A stretch of 64,000 bases of DNA from G963677445 sp963678275 (GCA_963678275.1 OY782765.1:5952001-6016000); one strand, 5' to 3'; counted from the stretch's first letter, positions 1 through 9,162 are shown. Numbers and translations are program-made. Notes: generated from the sequence alone by a model not told the origin.

Positions 1-2748
1 AAAAACAAAGAGACAGGCCCGGCCGGTCCCGAACTTGTAAACAGAAAAGAAATTAAATCAGCAGTCCCTGAAAACAAAGGGATGGAACCTGTAAATAAAA
101 AAACTGCCGTGGAATCAGGCAAGACCAGAGTAAATGTAAACACTGCTTCAGATAATGAGATTAAAAATAACAAATCGGGAGCATCGGAAAAAGCATCTCA
201 GGCTACTGTCAAAGAGACAATTTACCGAGGCGGCAGTCTGAAAGTTAAAGTTCCCCGTCCGGTTGTTTCCGGGATGACCGCAAACAAAGATAATACACCG
301 CCAATGGAAGCCGGGAAACCGGAAAACAGCATACCTGACGCGGCTTCCCGTAAAGATCTATCTGAAAACCCCTTTTCCACTGTAAAGGCGGATAAAGGCG
401 CGGCGCAGGATATTAAAGCTGACGGGCCGGAATTAAAAGGGAAGGAACCTGTTTCAGTCAGTCCCGATAAAGTTGTTAAAGATTCGGGCAGGAAAACCGA
501 AGTTAATAATATTCCGAAAAAAGAAACACCCGTGGATTTTCAACAGAATAAAAAAGTTTCCGTCAGAAAAACTACCTTCGAGAAGGAGATAATTAAAGAA
601 GCGCAGATTGAAAATCCGGACAAAAAAAGCCGGGAGATAAAGCTTGAAAGAGAAATTCCGGGCAAAAACCGGGAAGTAATTATCGATGATAAAAAGGAAG
701 CAAAGGCAACCAAGACTGAACTTAATACAGAAATAAATACCAAAAGAACGGTTGTGCAAGCGAAAGAAGTTCATTCGGAAAATGTTGCCAAAGATAGACC
801 TGCCCCCACTATTAAAACAACGGAATCTCCTTCTATAGCAAATAAAATTCCGGAAAAAGAACAGCCGTTAAAAACTGTTAAAGATTTTGAAACGGTAAAG
901 CCGGAGAAACCTGTAATACCGGAACATGTTAAAACTGAGCGGAAGACCGATTCGGGAACTCAGATTAAAGAGAAAGCGCCCGCTCAAAATTTGGTTAGTA
1001 AAGAAACTGAGAAACCGGTAAACTTTTATTCCGCTAAGGAAATGATCAGCCGCGATGCCGAAAGAGCTGAACAGGTTAGAGGAAAGGAATTTGATAAGAC
1101 TGAATTTTCTGTACCTGAAAAAGATGAGAACAGATCGGAAACAATTAAAAATGTTTCCGCAAAAGAAATAAATACAGAGACGGGTAAAAAAGAACATCCG
1201 GTTGCTGAAAATGATCCCCGTGTGAGAGAAAGTAAAGTGACTGAAGACAAACCAAAGCCGGAACAGACCATAAAGGCAGAACCGGAGAAGGAAGGGGACG
1301 TTACTACACGAGAAGCAAAACCGGCAGCAAAAAATGATTTTACAAAACCCCCGGTTAATATAAAAGAAGATCAATTAACCGATGCTGTTAAAGGTGAGGA
1401 CAACCTGTCCCGGAGCAATCCCCGCGTTGAACCGGAGAAAGATGCAAGGGAGATAAGAACCGATAAAATAAACCTGAATGATAGAGAGAATTATTCAGCA
1501 GCCGGCGAATCGGAAGACTTCGTTTCGGAGATCGAAGAGGTGATTTCTGAAAAGCCGGCCGCTGAAAATTCCAAAACAGAAGCCGCTCATTCCGAACCGG
1601 TTGATGCAAAACCCGAACATCCAGTTTCAGATGATGAAATCATTAATGAATTATATAGCGGGATAACTCTTTCAGAAAATACCGGCGCCGGAGAACTGGC
1701 CGCAATTGCCGCGAAGTCCGCGGAAATAATAAGAGAAAATAACGCTCATCTTGAGTTTACCAGGGTCAGACCCGCTGAGAATCAGAAAGCGGAGAAAAAA
1801 GTTGAAATTAGTGATACTAAAAATGATGAAAAACCTGATATCAGTTTTAAAGATGTGATTACTGATAATAAAAGGGAAGATAAATACATTGGTGAAAGGG
1901 AATATTCAGGCGCTCAAAAGTTATCGTCAAAAGATGAAAAACAGGATGCGCTGCGCGAATCTGTAAGAGAAAAAGTAATTATTAAGGATCCTGAAAAAAT
2001 ATTACCCGAACTTAGCCGCCTGATAAAGGAAACAGAGGGTAAATCTGAAATAAAAATTGTCCGGAACACAGAAGAACCGGTGAGGATAAATCAGGCCCCG
2101 GATAAACCGTTAAACGATAGTGGTTCCGGGAATATGCAGAAAGATGAATCTCTTTATTATAAGCATACGACAGACGAAACCGTTCAGAACAAAGATTTTG
2201 AGAAGAATATATTCCAGGAAACAACCCGGAATTCCGGGGAAAAAGAAAATGACAATATTGGCAAAGTGGCTAATAATGTGGAATTTCGTCAGACACAGGG
2301 AACCCCGAAAGTGGAAGCTCCTCTAAAAAATGAAGCGCCTCCCCGAACTGTGCCGCAGGAAAAAATTTATGATGAAATAGAAAGCCTTGTCAAAAGCCGG
2401 GAAGACAAAAGTATTGTTCTTAAGCTTTCACCCGAAAGACTTGGCGATATGAAAGTAATGATCAGAGTCGCCAGAGAAGGGGTCCACGCCAATATTGAGG
2501 TGGAAAATGACGCGGTCAGGCAGATGCTGATGAACTCAAGTTCCGATCTGCGCACAAGCCTCGCGCAAAGCGGACTGCAGCTTAATTCATTTAATATATC
2601 CACCTCACAGGGTGATAAAAAGTTTACCAAAGGTGATTCGGAAAAAAGAAGAGATTTTTCCGGCACGAAAAATGAAGAAACTGAAGAAATAAGTGAAAAG
2701 AACCGTGAAAGAAATCTCGGTTATAATACTATGGAATACACAGTATAG
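1..2748 (+). CDS. fliK: Flagellar hook-length control protein FliK (5' end outside window)
   Basis: The frame is open from base 1, so the gene starts upstream and the first visible Met (base 82) is probably internal; 915 codons are visible. Most of it is a low-complexity Lys/Glu/Pro-rich stretch with little hydrophobic content, probably extended. The C-terminal part (about bases 2400-2640) matches the Flg_hook domain: LKLSPERLGDMKV, then an Arg-rich LRTSLAQSGLQL segment. FliK is a secreted ruler that measures the hook and makes FlhB switch export specificity. flgD, the hook cap gene, follows after 9 bp. The very long disordered part exceeds the roughly 400-600 residues of well-studied FliK proteins. 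The domain call is solid; the total length is unknown. Confidence 0.88.
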   Translation, partial: KNKETGPAGPELVNRKEIKSAVPENKGMEPVNKKTAVESGKTRVNVNTASDNEIKNNKSGASEKASQATVKETIYRGGSLKVKVPRPVVSGMTANKDNTPPMEAGKPENSIPDAASRKDLSENPFSTVKADKGAAQDIKADGPELKGKEPVSVSPDKVVKDSGRKTEVNNIPKKETPVDFQQNKKVSVRKTTFEKEIIKEAQIENPDKKSREIKLEREIPGKNREVIIDDKKEAKATKTELNTEINTKRTVVQAKEVHSENVAKDRPAPTIKTTESPSIANKIPEKEQPLKTVKDFETVKPEKPVIPEHVKTERKTDSGTQIKEKAPAQNLVSKETEKPVNFYSAKEMISRDAERAEQVRGKEFDKTEFSVPEKDENRSETIKNVSAKEINTETGKKEHPVAENDPRVRESKVTEDKPKPEQTIKAEPEKEGDVTTREAKPAAKNDFTKPPVNIKEDQLTDAVKGEDNLSRSNPRVEPEKDAREIRTDKINLNDRENYSAAGESEDFVSEIEEVISEKPAAENSKTEAAHSEPVDAKPEHPVSDDEIINELYSGITLSENTGAGELAAIAAKSAEIIRENNAHLEFTRVRPAENQKAEKKVEISDTKNDEKPDISFKDVITDNKREDKYIGEREYSGAQKLSSKDEKQDALRESVREKVIIKDPEKILPELSRLIKETEGKSEIKIVRNTEEPVRINQAPDKPLNDSGSGNMQKDESLYYKHTTDETVQNKDFEKNIFQETTRNSGEKENDNIGKVANNVEFRQTQGTPKVEAPLKNEAPPRTVPQEKIYDEIESLVKSREDKSIVLKLSPERLGDMKVMIRVAREGVHANIEVENDAVRQMLMNSSSDLRTSLAQSGLQLNSFNISTSQGDKKFTKGDSEKRRDFSGTKNEETEEISEKNRERNLGYNTMEYTV

Positions 2749-2757
2749 GAGAATAGA

Positions 2758-3432
2758 ATGATAAATGAAATTTCCCAGAGTTCCACTGAAGCGGTGTGGA
2801 GCACGGGAACAAACAACAGCATGGGTAAGGAGGATTTCCTTCAGCTGCTGATAACTCAGATGAAGAACCAGGATCCCATGAGTCCGCTGGATAATTCAGA
2901 TTTTGCCGCCCAGCTCGCGCAATTCAGTTCTCTTGAGCAGCTCTCAAATTTGAATACCTCCATGACCCAGAGTATTGACGCGGATTATTATCTGACTCAA
3001 TCAATAAATAACACTCTTACTGCCACATTAATTGGCAAGGATGTAAAACTTTCCGGAGAGAATATTGTCAACAATGGCGGCGATGGACTCGATTTGGGGT
3101 ATAATCTGCCCGCCGAAGCCAAGTCAGTCACCGTAAATATCTATAATTCACAGGGTGTTTTGGTAAAAACTTTCGAAGATCCATCAATTTCTTCCGGCGA
3201 CCATAAACTTTTTTGGGATTTTACCGATAATAATGGTAGTAAATTACCGGAAGGTAATTACAAAATGGAAATAGAAGCAAAAGATTTAAGTGGAGAATCG
3301 ATGACAGTTGATAAATTTATATGGGGAACGATTGACGGAGTTAAGTTCGGTGAAAACGGAACCACTCTTCTTGTTAACAATTCCCAGTTCATGCTGTCCG
3401 ATATTCTCGAAATAATTAACCCGGTTCAATAA
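2758..3432 (+). CDS. flgD: Flagellar hook capping protein FlgD
   Basis: This 224-residue protein carries the FlgD N-terminal signature at about residues 22-62 (KEDFLQLLITQMKNQDPMSP, then a Gln/Leu-rich FAAQLAQFSSLEQL). A beta-rich FlgD Ig-like region follows (KLFWDFTDNNG, about residues 145-175). FlgD caps the growing hook and promotes FlgE polymerisation, then is discarded. The start is supported by an AGGAGA box 6 bp upstream. It sits between fliK and the TIGR02530-type gene in the common hook order. Confidence 0.95.
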   Translation: MINEISQSSTEAVWSTGTNNSMGKEDFLQLLITQMKNQDPMSPLDNSDFAAQLAQFSSLEQLSNLNTSMTQSIDADYYLTQSINNTLTATLIGKDVKLSGENIVNNGGDGLDLGYNLPAEAKSVTVNIYNSQGVLVKTFEDPSISSGDHKLFWDFTDNNGSKLPEGNYKMEIEAKDLSGESMTVDKFIWGTIDGVKFGENGTTLLVNNSQFMLSDILEIINPVQ

Positions 3433-3446
3433 TAAGGAATTAGAAA

Positions 3447-3824
3447 ATGGCTGAAATAAATGGAATACAAGTACCATTTAAGCCCATCGTTACTCGGGAA
3501 CAGTTTCCATCCCGCGGGATAGAGAAAGCCTCGAGGACGTTTGATTCCATATTCAAGGAGGAACTGGAAAAACTAAAGTTTTCCAACCACGCAAGGAAGC
3601 GGTTGGAATCAAGAAACATTGAATTTTCCAATGAAGAAATGTCGAGACTTAACACAGCTTATGAAACAGCAAAACAGAAAGGAGCTAAAGATTCGCTGAT
3701 TGTTCTCGATGAAACAGCTTTAATTATCAACATTCCGAATAAAACAGTTGTTACTGCTTTGCCGATGGATAAAGGTTCGGAAAACATATTTACGAATATT
3801 GACAGTGTAGTATTCGCTAAGTAA
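3447..3824 (+). CDS. Flagellar operon protein, TIGR02530-like
   Basis: A 125-residue soluble protein resembling the TIGR02530 'flagellar operon protein' family that commonly sits between flgD and flgE. Supporting features are the central FSNHARKRLESRNIEFS segment, then AKQKGAKDSLIVLDE, NKTVVTALP and a final FTNIDSVVFAK. Its biochemical role is not established; its place in the hook block suggests a hook-assembly factor. The start is preceded by an AAGGAA-type box. Family assignment is from memory of the motif pattern. Confidence 0.8.
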   Translation: MAEINGIQVPFKPIVTREQFPSRGIEKASRTFDSIFKEELEKLKFSNHARKRLESRNIEFSNEEMSRLNTAYETAKQKGAKDSLIVLDETALIINIPNKTVVTALPMDKGSENIFTNIDSVVFAK

Positions 3825-3845
3825 ATAAAATTAAATAATAAATGA

Positions 3846-3899
3846 CAGAGCGGGACCTACTGAGGACGCTCTGATCCGACTGACTGACTGAAGTCGGAT
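3846..3899 (+). promoter_or_regulatory. Two adjacent perfect hairpins in the flgE leader
   Basis: Stem 1 pairs CAGAGCG (3846-3852) with CGCTCTG (3867-3873) around a 14-nt loop. Stem 2 starts at the next base and pairs ATCCGACT (3874-3881) with AGTCGGAT (3892-3899) around a 10-nt loop made of GACT repeats. No T-run follows, so an intrinsic terminator is unlikely. They lie 32 bp before the flgE start and 20 bp before its AGGAGG box. They could be a processing or stability element that raises hook-protein mRNA relative to the upstream genes. The structure is seen directly; the function is inferred. Confidence 0.6.
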
Positions 3900-3931
3900 A
3901 AATTAACAATTAAATCCTTAGGAGGTTTATA

Positions 3932-5599
3932 ATGGCACTTCTAAACTCACTTTTCTCAGGTATTTCCGGGCTCCGGAATCATCAGACAATGATGGACGTT
4001 ATTGGCAACAACATCGCGAACGCCAATACAATCGGTTACAAAGGTTCCAGAATAACATTCAGCGACACAATAAACCAGTTTGTAAAAGCCGGCGCTAATC
4101 CTACTGAAACTTCAGGCGGAACAAACTCATTTCAGGTTGGTCTTGGTATCAAAACCAATTCTATCGACCGCAACTGGGCCCAGGGCACTTTCGAACGCAC
4201 CGGTATTACTACCGATCTCGCATTACAGGGACCGGGACTTTTTGTATTAAAAAGTGACGGACAAAATGTTTTTTCAAGAGCAGGTGCATTTATCTTTGAC
4301 GCGGACGGCAAGCTTGTAAATCCGCAGAATGGCGCTATTGTTCAGGGTAAAGTTGCCAACTCGGACGGCATACTTCCTCCGGGAAATAACCTGGAAGATG
4401 TAGCTATCGATACAAACCTTAAACTGCCTGCTGAAGCAACCACATCAATTTCATGGGGCGGCAACCTGAAGAGCAGCTCGGCTCTTACAAGATCGGAAGA
4501 AGTTGTCCAGAGAGGAAATCTCGATTCCGCCGCCGCGGGTCCTTTCACTTCCTCAACTACGATATATAATGATTATGGCGAAGAGTTTACTCTCGAAATG
4601 ACATATACCAAAACAGGCAACCCGGATGAATGGGACCTTTCATGGGATGTTCTTACTACCGATGACTCTCCTGTTTCTATTGGCACAGGCTCTATAAACG
4701 GTCTGGCTTTTGTTGATGACGGTTCGGGCAACTATATCATGGACTCGGCATCGCAGGCATTATTCGATGGAACTAATAACCTTGTAGATATTCCAAGCTC
4801 AAATATAAACTTTACTTTCGACTCGACAGAAATCACCCAGAACGCCGGCGCTGAAAACCTAAGTCTTTCAGCCGATGGCAACAGGGTTCCGAATATAGTC
4901 AGCGGTTCAATTACTTCTTATGATTCGCTGGGGAACGCGCACCAGGTAACTCTCAGATTTACAAAAATTGATGATAACAAATGGGCCTGGAAAGCGTCAG
5001 TGCCGGCTTCAAGCACAGACAGCGGGGCGGAAGAATATTCTGAAGGAACAGTTGTCTTTAATAATGATGGCTCTCTCGACCCGACAAACATTATTCCCAA
5101 CGATCCTACTTTAACTTTTATCCCCACCGGCGGAGCAAATCCGGTTGATATAGCTCTTGATTTCGGAAGCGGATTTAAAGGAATTACCCAGACATCAAGC
5201 AGCTCGGTTGTTTCAGCGCTCAGCCAGGATGGCTCGGCCGCCGCTACAATTTCCAGTATCAACATCGATCAGTATGGAAATATCGAAGGTGTTTTCTCAA
5301 ATGGAAAATCGAGAACACTCGCCCAGATAATGGTTGCCACTTTTAACAACCTCAATGGTCTGACAAGCATCGGTGACAACATGTTCACTACTTACGCTAA
5401 CTCAGGCGAACCACGCTTCAGATCACTTGGTGAAGAATCAGCCACAACCCTTCAGTCGGGCGCTCTCGAGCAGTCGAATGTCGACCTTTCGGAAGAGTTT
5501 ACAAAGATGATTGTTTCGCAGAGAGGTTTCCAGGCAAACGCCAGGGTGATAACAACTTCAGATAACCTGATTCAGGAAATAACCAACCTTGTAAGATAA
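3932..5599 (+). CDS. flgE: Flagellar hook protein FlgE
   Basis: A 555-residue protein of the FlgE/FlgF/FlgG family. The N-terminus LFSGISGLRNHQTMMDVIGN leads into NIANANTIGYKGSR, the axial-protein signature. The C-terminal helix contains SNVDLSEEFTKMIVSQRGFQ and ends in DNLIQEITNLVR. The large Ser/Thr/Asn-rich middle forms the exposed hook domains. FlgE polymerises into the flexible hook under the FlgD cap. A strong AGGAGG box precedes the ATG, twin hairpins lie in the leader, and a clear terminator follows, so the transcript unit beginning upstream ends here. Confidence 0.96.
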   Translation: MALLNSLFSGISGLRNHQTMMDVIGNNIANANTIGYKGSRITFSDTINQFVKAGANPTETSGGTNSFQVGLGIKTNSIDRNWAQGTFERTGITTDLALQGPGLFVLKSDGQNVFSRAGAFIFDADGKLVNPQNGAIVQGKVANSDGILPPGNNLEDVAIDTNLKLPAEATTSISWGGNLKSSSALTRSEEVVQRGNLDSAAAGPFTSSTTIYNDYGEEFTLEMTYTKTGNPDEWDLSWDVLTTDDSPVSIGTGSINGLAFVDDGSGNYIMDSASQALFDGTNNLVDIPSSNINFTFDSTEITQNAGAENLSLSADGNRVPNIVSGSITSYDSLGNAHQVTLRFTKIDDNKWAWKASVPASSTDSGAEEYSEGTVVFNNDGSLDPTNIIPNDPTLTFIPTGGANPVDIALDFGSGFKGITQTSSSSVVSALSQDGSAAATISSINIDQYGNIEGVFSNGKSRTLAQIMVATFNNLNGLTSIGDNMFTTYANSGEPRFRSLGEESATTLQSGALEQSNVDLSEEFTKMIVSQRGFQANARVITTSDNLIQEITNLVR

Positions 5600-5623
5600 A
5601 ATTTCTCAATCCCCTATTATTAC

Positions 5624-5660
5624 GGCCCCGCGGTTGTCTGAAAGTCGCGGGGCCTTTTTT
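5624..5660 (+). terminator. Rho-independent terminator after flgE
   Basis: A 9-bp GC-rich perfect stem, GGCCCCGCG (5624-5632) with CGCGGGGCC (5646-5654), encloses a 13-nt loop and is followed at once by six T residues (5655-5660). It lies 24 bp after the flgE stop and closes the fliK-flgD-flgE transcript. Confidence 0.93.
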
Positions 5661-6757
5661 ATTAATTGTGAATTATGAGTTATGAATTGTGATTTCTTCT
5701 GCAGGTGAAAATGCCGCTATATCACCAAAACATCAAATCCCACAAAAGAAATTACGAATTACAAATTACGAATTCAGGCAAAGGAGGAAACCTGATTTTT
5801 TTTAAAACTTAGTAGCAGAGATAACCACCTGATAAAATAAAACCTTATTAACCTTATTCAAACGGGCGATATTTCCATAGAAATCCGGGATGCTGAAAAA
5901 ATAACCACAAGGTACACAGGGAAGGCACAAAGAGCACAAGGAAAATAACTCTGTGCCCTTCAGGCCGGAGACCACGGGCGAATTTTGATCACACTCAAAG
6001 GGTTTTGGCCAAAAGAGCGGCTGGCAGGAAAATAAAAGTATGTGCATGATCCAATCCCGTAATTGTCTGAACCATGATTAAAGGATTTACGGATTGCATG
6101 ATTATTTTTCAGTATCGGTATTAAAAAAACTGAGTATGAGTAAGAGTATTCCGTTAGGATTCAAATTCTACGCAAGAAGGCAAAGTTTCAATTAACAATT
6201 AATAAATGTACAATTAACAATTAAAAAGACAAAGAGACCGCAGATTTTTCTGATTACGCAGATTTCGCTGATTGAGGTGGAAAAAAGCCACAAAATCACA
6301 AAAACACAAAATCCCACAAAAAAATCAAAGAAACCTGATTCTTTAATCTTTTAACCTTAGTTGCAATGGCAAGTCCTTCCCCGACCTCCGGCAAAAGACG
6401 ACCGGAGGCCACCCCTTGCTTTGCATCCCCCTGGGCCCAAGGGGGACATTCGGAATTCAAGGCAATCGACAATGTCCCCCTTCGGAGGGGGTGGATTCAA
6501 AGTGTTTTTCTTTGAAGACGGGGGAGGACTTACTTCGAGTAACTCGTTAACTTTGTTTTCTCTGGCTTGCCAGTTTATGATTAAGATTTTTAATCGGGAA
6601 ATATTTCCCGGGGGAAAAGCCGGAATGAAAAATAAGATGGTTATTATCCAGCCAACTGTTGAATAATGGCCAATTATTTCTTTGGAAATTCATATATATT
6701 TGAATCCAAAACTAAAAATAGAGTTATAATTCAATAATTCCGGTAGAAATAAAAAAC
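5661..6757. repeat. Repeat island between flgE and fliL (no gene)
   Basis: No credible gene is seen in this stretch of about 1.1 kb. It holds heptamer-type AATTACGAATT text (about 5745-5773) and the phrase CTTAGTAGCAGAGATAACC followed by CCTTATTAACCTTATTC (about 5808-5860). Next come an ACCACAAGG...GGCACAAAG phrase (about 5911-5935) and the TATCGGTATTA...GAGTATGAGTAAGAG phrase (about 6112-6150). A copy of the AAATTCTACGC module lies at 6151-6190, with an AGATTTTTCTGATTACGCAG phrase near 6243. An inverted-repeat element (6371-6531) and a CTGGCTTGCCAG hairpin near 6560 complete it. All these modules recur in the other islands of this window. Confidence 0.75.
6371..6531. mobile_element. 161-bp inverted-repeat element, MITE-like
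   Basis: The ends are 13-bp inverted repeats with one mismatch: AAGTCCTTCCCCG (6371-6383) and CGGGGGAGGACTT (6519-6531). The interior is packed with further pairings: CTCCGG/CCGGAG, a CCCCCT...AGGGGG hairpin, GGGACATT/AATGTCCC, a CCCCCTTCGGAGGGGG hairpin and TTCAAAG/CTTTGAA. No open reading frame of note and no obvious target duplication are seen. It may be a non-autonomous mobile element or a structured RNA/ssDNA element. Confidence 0.5.
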
Positions 6758-6773
6758 TGGCATATCTCTTGAA
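6758..6773 (+). promoter_or_regulatory. Possible sigma54-type promoter for the fliL operon
   Basis: TGGCATATCTCTTGAA has the GG and TTG blocks and the 16-nt spacing of a sigma54 -24/-12 site, but carries GA where GC is expected at -12. It ends 38 bp before the fliL ATG, which has an AGGAAAAGGA box. A near-identical layout lies at 16102-16117 before another motility gene. Weak evidence on its own. Confidence 0.25.
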
Positions 6774-6811
6774 ATAACATAATCGATAAAAGAAAATAAC
6801 AGGAAAAGGAA

Positions 6812-7396
6812 ATGGCAGAAGAAGTACAGGATAAGAAAAAAAAGGGGATAAACCTTAAGGTATTTCTTTTTGGAATTCCAATTTTTATTCTGCAGCTTGT
6901 TGCGGTATATTACATTACCGCCAACATACTGCTGACAAAATTTCATGAGAATATGGATGCGCCGGCAAAGCAGCATGTCGCTGAGTCGCATGAAGATTCG
7001 GAAGGGGAGTATGTAGAGGAAGGTCATTCAGAAGAGCCGGAAGAGGAATCGGGCGGGGAAGAATCGAACGGAGATGATGGCGGTCATGGCGGCGCTTCAC
7101 ATATTTACCAGATAGAAGATGTGATTGTTAATCCGGCAGGCACTAACGGAAAAAGATTACTGCTGACCTCATTCGGTTTCGATCTGAAATCGGAAGCGGC
7201 GATGAAATCTTTTGAAGAAAAAGAAATTATGATAAAAGATATTATTATTTCGGTCCTTTCAGGAAAAGATATGAAGCAGTTAAGAGATATCGGTGTGAAG
7301 GACTCAATAAGAGCGGAAATCCAGACTGAGTTGAAAAAACTGCTCAGGGGAAACAAAGTCAGAAGAATTTATTTCAGTAAATATATTATTCAATAG
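6812..7396 (+). CDS. fliL: Flagellar basal body protein FliL
   Basis: A 194-residue protein with a basic start (KKKKGINLK), one membrane helix (about residues 15-38, FLFGIPIFILQLVAVYYITA), an unusually acidic His/Glu/Gly linker (about 50-90), then the FliL core (YQIEDVIVNPAGTNGKRLL ... ending RIYFSKYIIQ). FliL surrounds the stator at the inner membrane and stabilises it under load. It opens the fliL-M-N-O-P-Q-R-flhB-A-F-G run, 10 bp ahead of fliM. The acidic linker is longer than in enteric FliL. Confidence 0.92.
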   Translation: MAEEVQDKKKKGINLKVFLFGIPIFILQLVAVYYITANILLTKFHENMDAPAKQHVAESHEDSEGEYVEEGHSEEPEEESGGEESNGDDGGHGGASHIYQIEDVIVNPAGTNGKRLLLTSFGFDLKSEAAMKSFEEKEIMIKDIIISVLSGKDMKQLRDIGVKDSIRAEIQTELKKLLRGNKVRRIYFSKYIIQ

Positions 7397-7406
7397 GCGG
7401 TAGGAT

Positions 7407-8387
7407 ATGGCTGAAGTATTATCGCAGCAAGAGATAGATGCGCTGCTAAATAATGTTCAGAGCGGCCGTGGCGATGAGACCAGGGCAAATGAAAAGGATG
7501 TAGTTCCCTTTGATTTCAGGCTCCCCAACCGGATTTCAAAAAACCAGTTGAGGACGATCAGGAACATACATGAAACATTTTCAGAAAGTTTTAGCTCATT
7601 TCTGGTTTCGAAACTGCAGAATGTTGTTAATATCAGCATCACAGCAGTCGATCAGATCTATTATTCCGAATATGTTCTTAGTGTATCCAATCCTGCGTGT
7701 TTATATACATTCGACATCAAGGATACAGATATAAAAGGAGTGCTGGAACTTGGCACAGACTTATCACTTACCCTGGTTGATCTTCTGCTGGGGGGAAGCG
7801 GCGAAAGCAATGACAAGAAGAAGGCGATAACCCCTATTGAGCAAAAGGTGCTCTTTATAATTGTTGAAAAGGTTATGAGAGACCTTACAAAATCGTGGCA
7901 AATGGTGGGCGATTTTGAATTCCGTGTTGAAAGATTCGAGTCGGATATCGACTTTGCCCAGATCACATCACAGAGTGAATCGGTTCTTCTTATCACTTTT
8001 GAAATATCAATCGGTGAAAAATCATTTTTGATGAACCTCTGCTTCGCAACATTTGCCTTCGACGCCATTCTGATGAAACTGAGCAATCAGAATCTTTCGA
8101 AGATCAGACCGGGCAGATATAACGGCACAACTGCCAACACAATAATCAAGAAAAATCTGGACCAGACAAAAGTGCCGGTGGTTGTTGAATTCGGGAACGT
8201 GAATATAACAATGAGAGATTTGATGGGATTTGAAAGAGGAGATATAATAAAAGTTGAGAGAAAACTTGGGGATGAATTCCCGGTAAGGATAAAGGATAAG
8301 CTGTTCTTTTTTGGGCAGCTCGGCAATATCAATAAGAAAAAAGCAGTTAAAATAACCAGAAAACTTTATGAAATTAACCCATATTAG
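7407..8387 (+). CDS. fliM: Flagellar motor switch protein FliM
   Basis: A 326-residue C-ring protein. The N-terminus reads AEVLSQQEIDALL, the conserved region that includes the CheY-binding end. The middle domain has LVDLLLGGSGES (about residues 118-129), the GGSG-type FliG-contact motif. The C-terminal SpoA fold spans about 245-320 (VVEFGNVNITMRDLMGFERG). FliM couples phospho-CheY binding to reversal of rotation. It follows fliL by 10 bp and precedes fliN by 11 bp. Length is typical. Confidence 0.96.
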   Translation: MAEVLSQQEIDALLNNVQSGRGDETRANEKDVVPFDFRLPNRISKNQLRTIRNIHETFSESFSSFLVSKLQNVVNISITAVDQIYYSEYVLSVSNPACLYTFDIKDTDIKGVLELGTDLSLTLVDLLLGGSGESNDKKKAITPIEQKVLFIIVEKVMRDLTKSWQMVGDFEFRVERFESDIDFAQITSQSESVLLITFEISIGEKSFLMNLCFATFAFDAILMKLSNQNLSKIRPGRYNGTTANTIIKKNLDQTKVPVVVEFGNVNITMRDLMGFERGDIIKVERKLGDEFPVRIKDKLFFFGQLGNINKKKAVKITRKLYEINPY

Positions 8388-8398
8388 CAGGTAACGGA

Positions 8399-8821
8399 AT
8401 GGATGAAGAAACATTGAACAATGAAGAAACCCAAAATTCAGAAGAAAAACTGAACAGTCAGCAGTTAGATGACAGCTTCACTACTGAGGATGAGGAAGTA
8501 ATTGGTAATCTGGCTGAATTTGAACAGTTTGATGAGTCGAGCATTAAAACCGGAAGTTCCGACAGCCGCTATGATTATCTGAACGATCTGCAGCTTAATG
8601 TTTATATTGAGCTTGGCCGGACACAGATGAAAATCAAAGATATACTGGAACTTGAAAGGGGATATGTAATAGAGCTTGATAAACTGGCAAGTGAACCGGT
8701 CGATATTTATGTGAATAATAAAAAAATCGCTGAAGGTGAAGTTGTTGTAATTGACAAACATTTTGGTATCAGAATTGTCAATCTGATAGACAATAAGGAT
8801 AAGCTCCAGGGACTTGCCTGA
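8399..8821 (+). CDS. fliN: Flagellar motor switch protein FliN
   Basis: A 140-residue protein: an acidic Asn/Glu-rich N-terminal tail (about 1-50) followed by a SpoA domain (LNVYIELGRTQMKIKDILEL ... GEVVVIDKHFGIRIVNL, about 62-130). FliN forms the lower C-ring with FliM and helps dock the export ATPase complex. Its stop overlaps the fliO start by one base, so translation is probably coupled. Confidence 0.95.
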   Translation: MDEETLNNEETQNSEEKLNSQQLDDSFTTEDEEVIGNLAEFEQFDESSIKTGSSDSRYDYLNDLQLNVYIELGRTQMKIKDILELERGYVIELDKLASEPVDIYVNNKKIAEGEVVVIDKHFGIRIVNLIDNKDKLQGLA

Positions 8822-9162
8822 TGGAGGCAGTTGACATTATAAAACTGATAGCGCCTCTTATCTTATTACTGGCCCTGCTTTACGGAGCGCTCTGGTTAGT
8901 AAGAAAATACGCGAATCCTGCCGGGATGAAAGAAAAGGGGAATATGGATATCGCGGTAATCCAGACAAAAACAATAATGCCGAAAAAATATATTTCAGTA
9001 GTGAAGGTTAAAGATAAATTATTGGTTCTCGGTATAAGCGATCATTCTATTTCGATGCTGAAAGAACTTGAGATTACCGGGGATGATATCAATGATCTGG
9101 AACAGGTAAAACAGAAGGATACTTTCCTGGACCTGCTTAAGAAAAACCTGGCAATGAAATGA
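8821..9162 (+). CDS. fliO: Flagellar biosynthetic protein FliO
   Basis: A 113-residue protein with one N-terminal membrane helix (IKLIAPLILLLALLYGALWLVRKY, about residues 6-29) and a small cytoplasmic domain with the FliO pattern (DIAVIQTKTIMPKKYISVVKV, then LLVLGISDHSISML). FliO assists assembly of the FliP ring of the export gate. Identity rests on this fold plus its fixed place between fliN and fliP; it overlaps both neighbours (1 and 4 bp). Confidence 0.88.
   Translation: MEAVDIIKLIAPLILLLALLYGALWLVRKYANPAGMKEKGNMDIAVIQTKTIMPKKYISVVKVKDKLLVLGISDHSISMLKELEITGDDINDLEQVKQKDTFLDLLKKNLAMK

Noticed and set aside
3846..3899. Riboswitch upstream of flgE
   Set aside because: Two simple hairpins only; no conserved aptamer pattern recognised.
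5802..6047. 81-codon minus-strand frame
   Set aside because: Translates the dispersed ACCACAAGG...GGCACAAAG repeat text; no domain, no ribosome-binding site.
6361..6666. 101-codon + strand frame
   Set aside because: Lies over the inverted-repeat element at 6371-6531; Pro/Gly-rich product without coding character.
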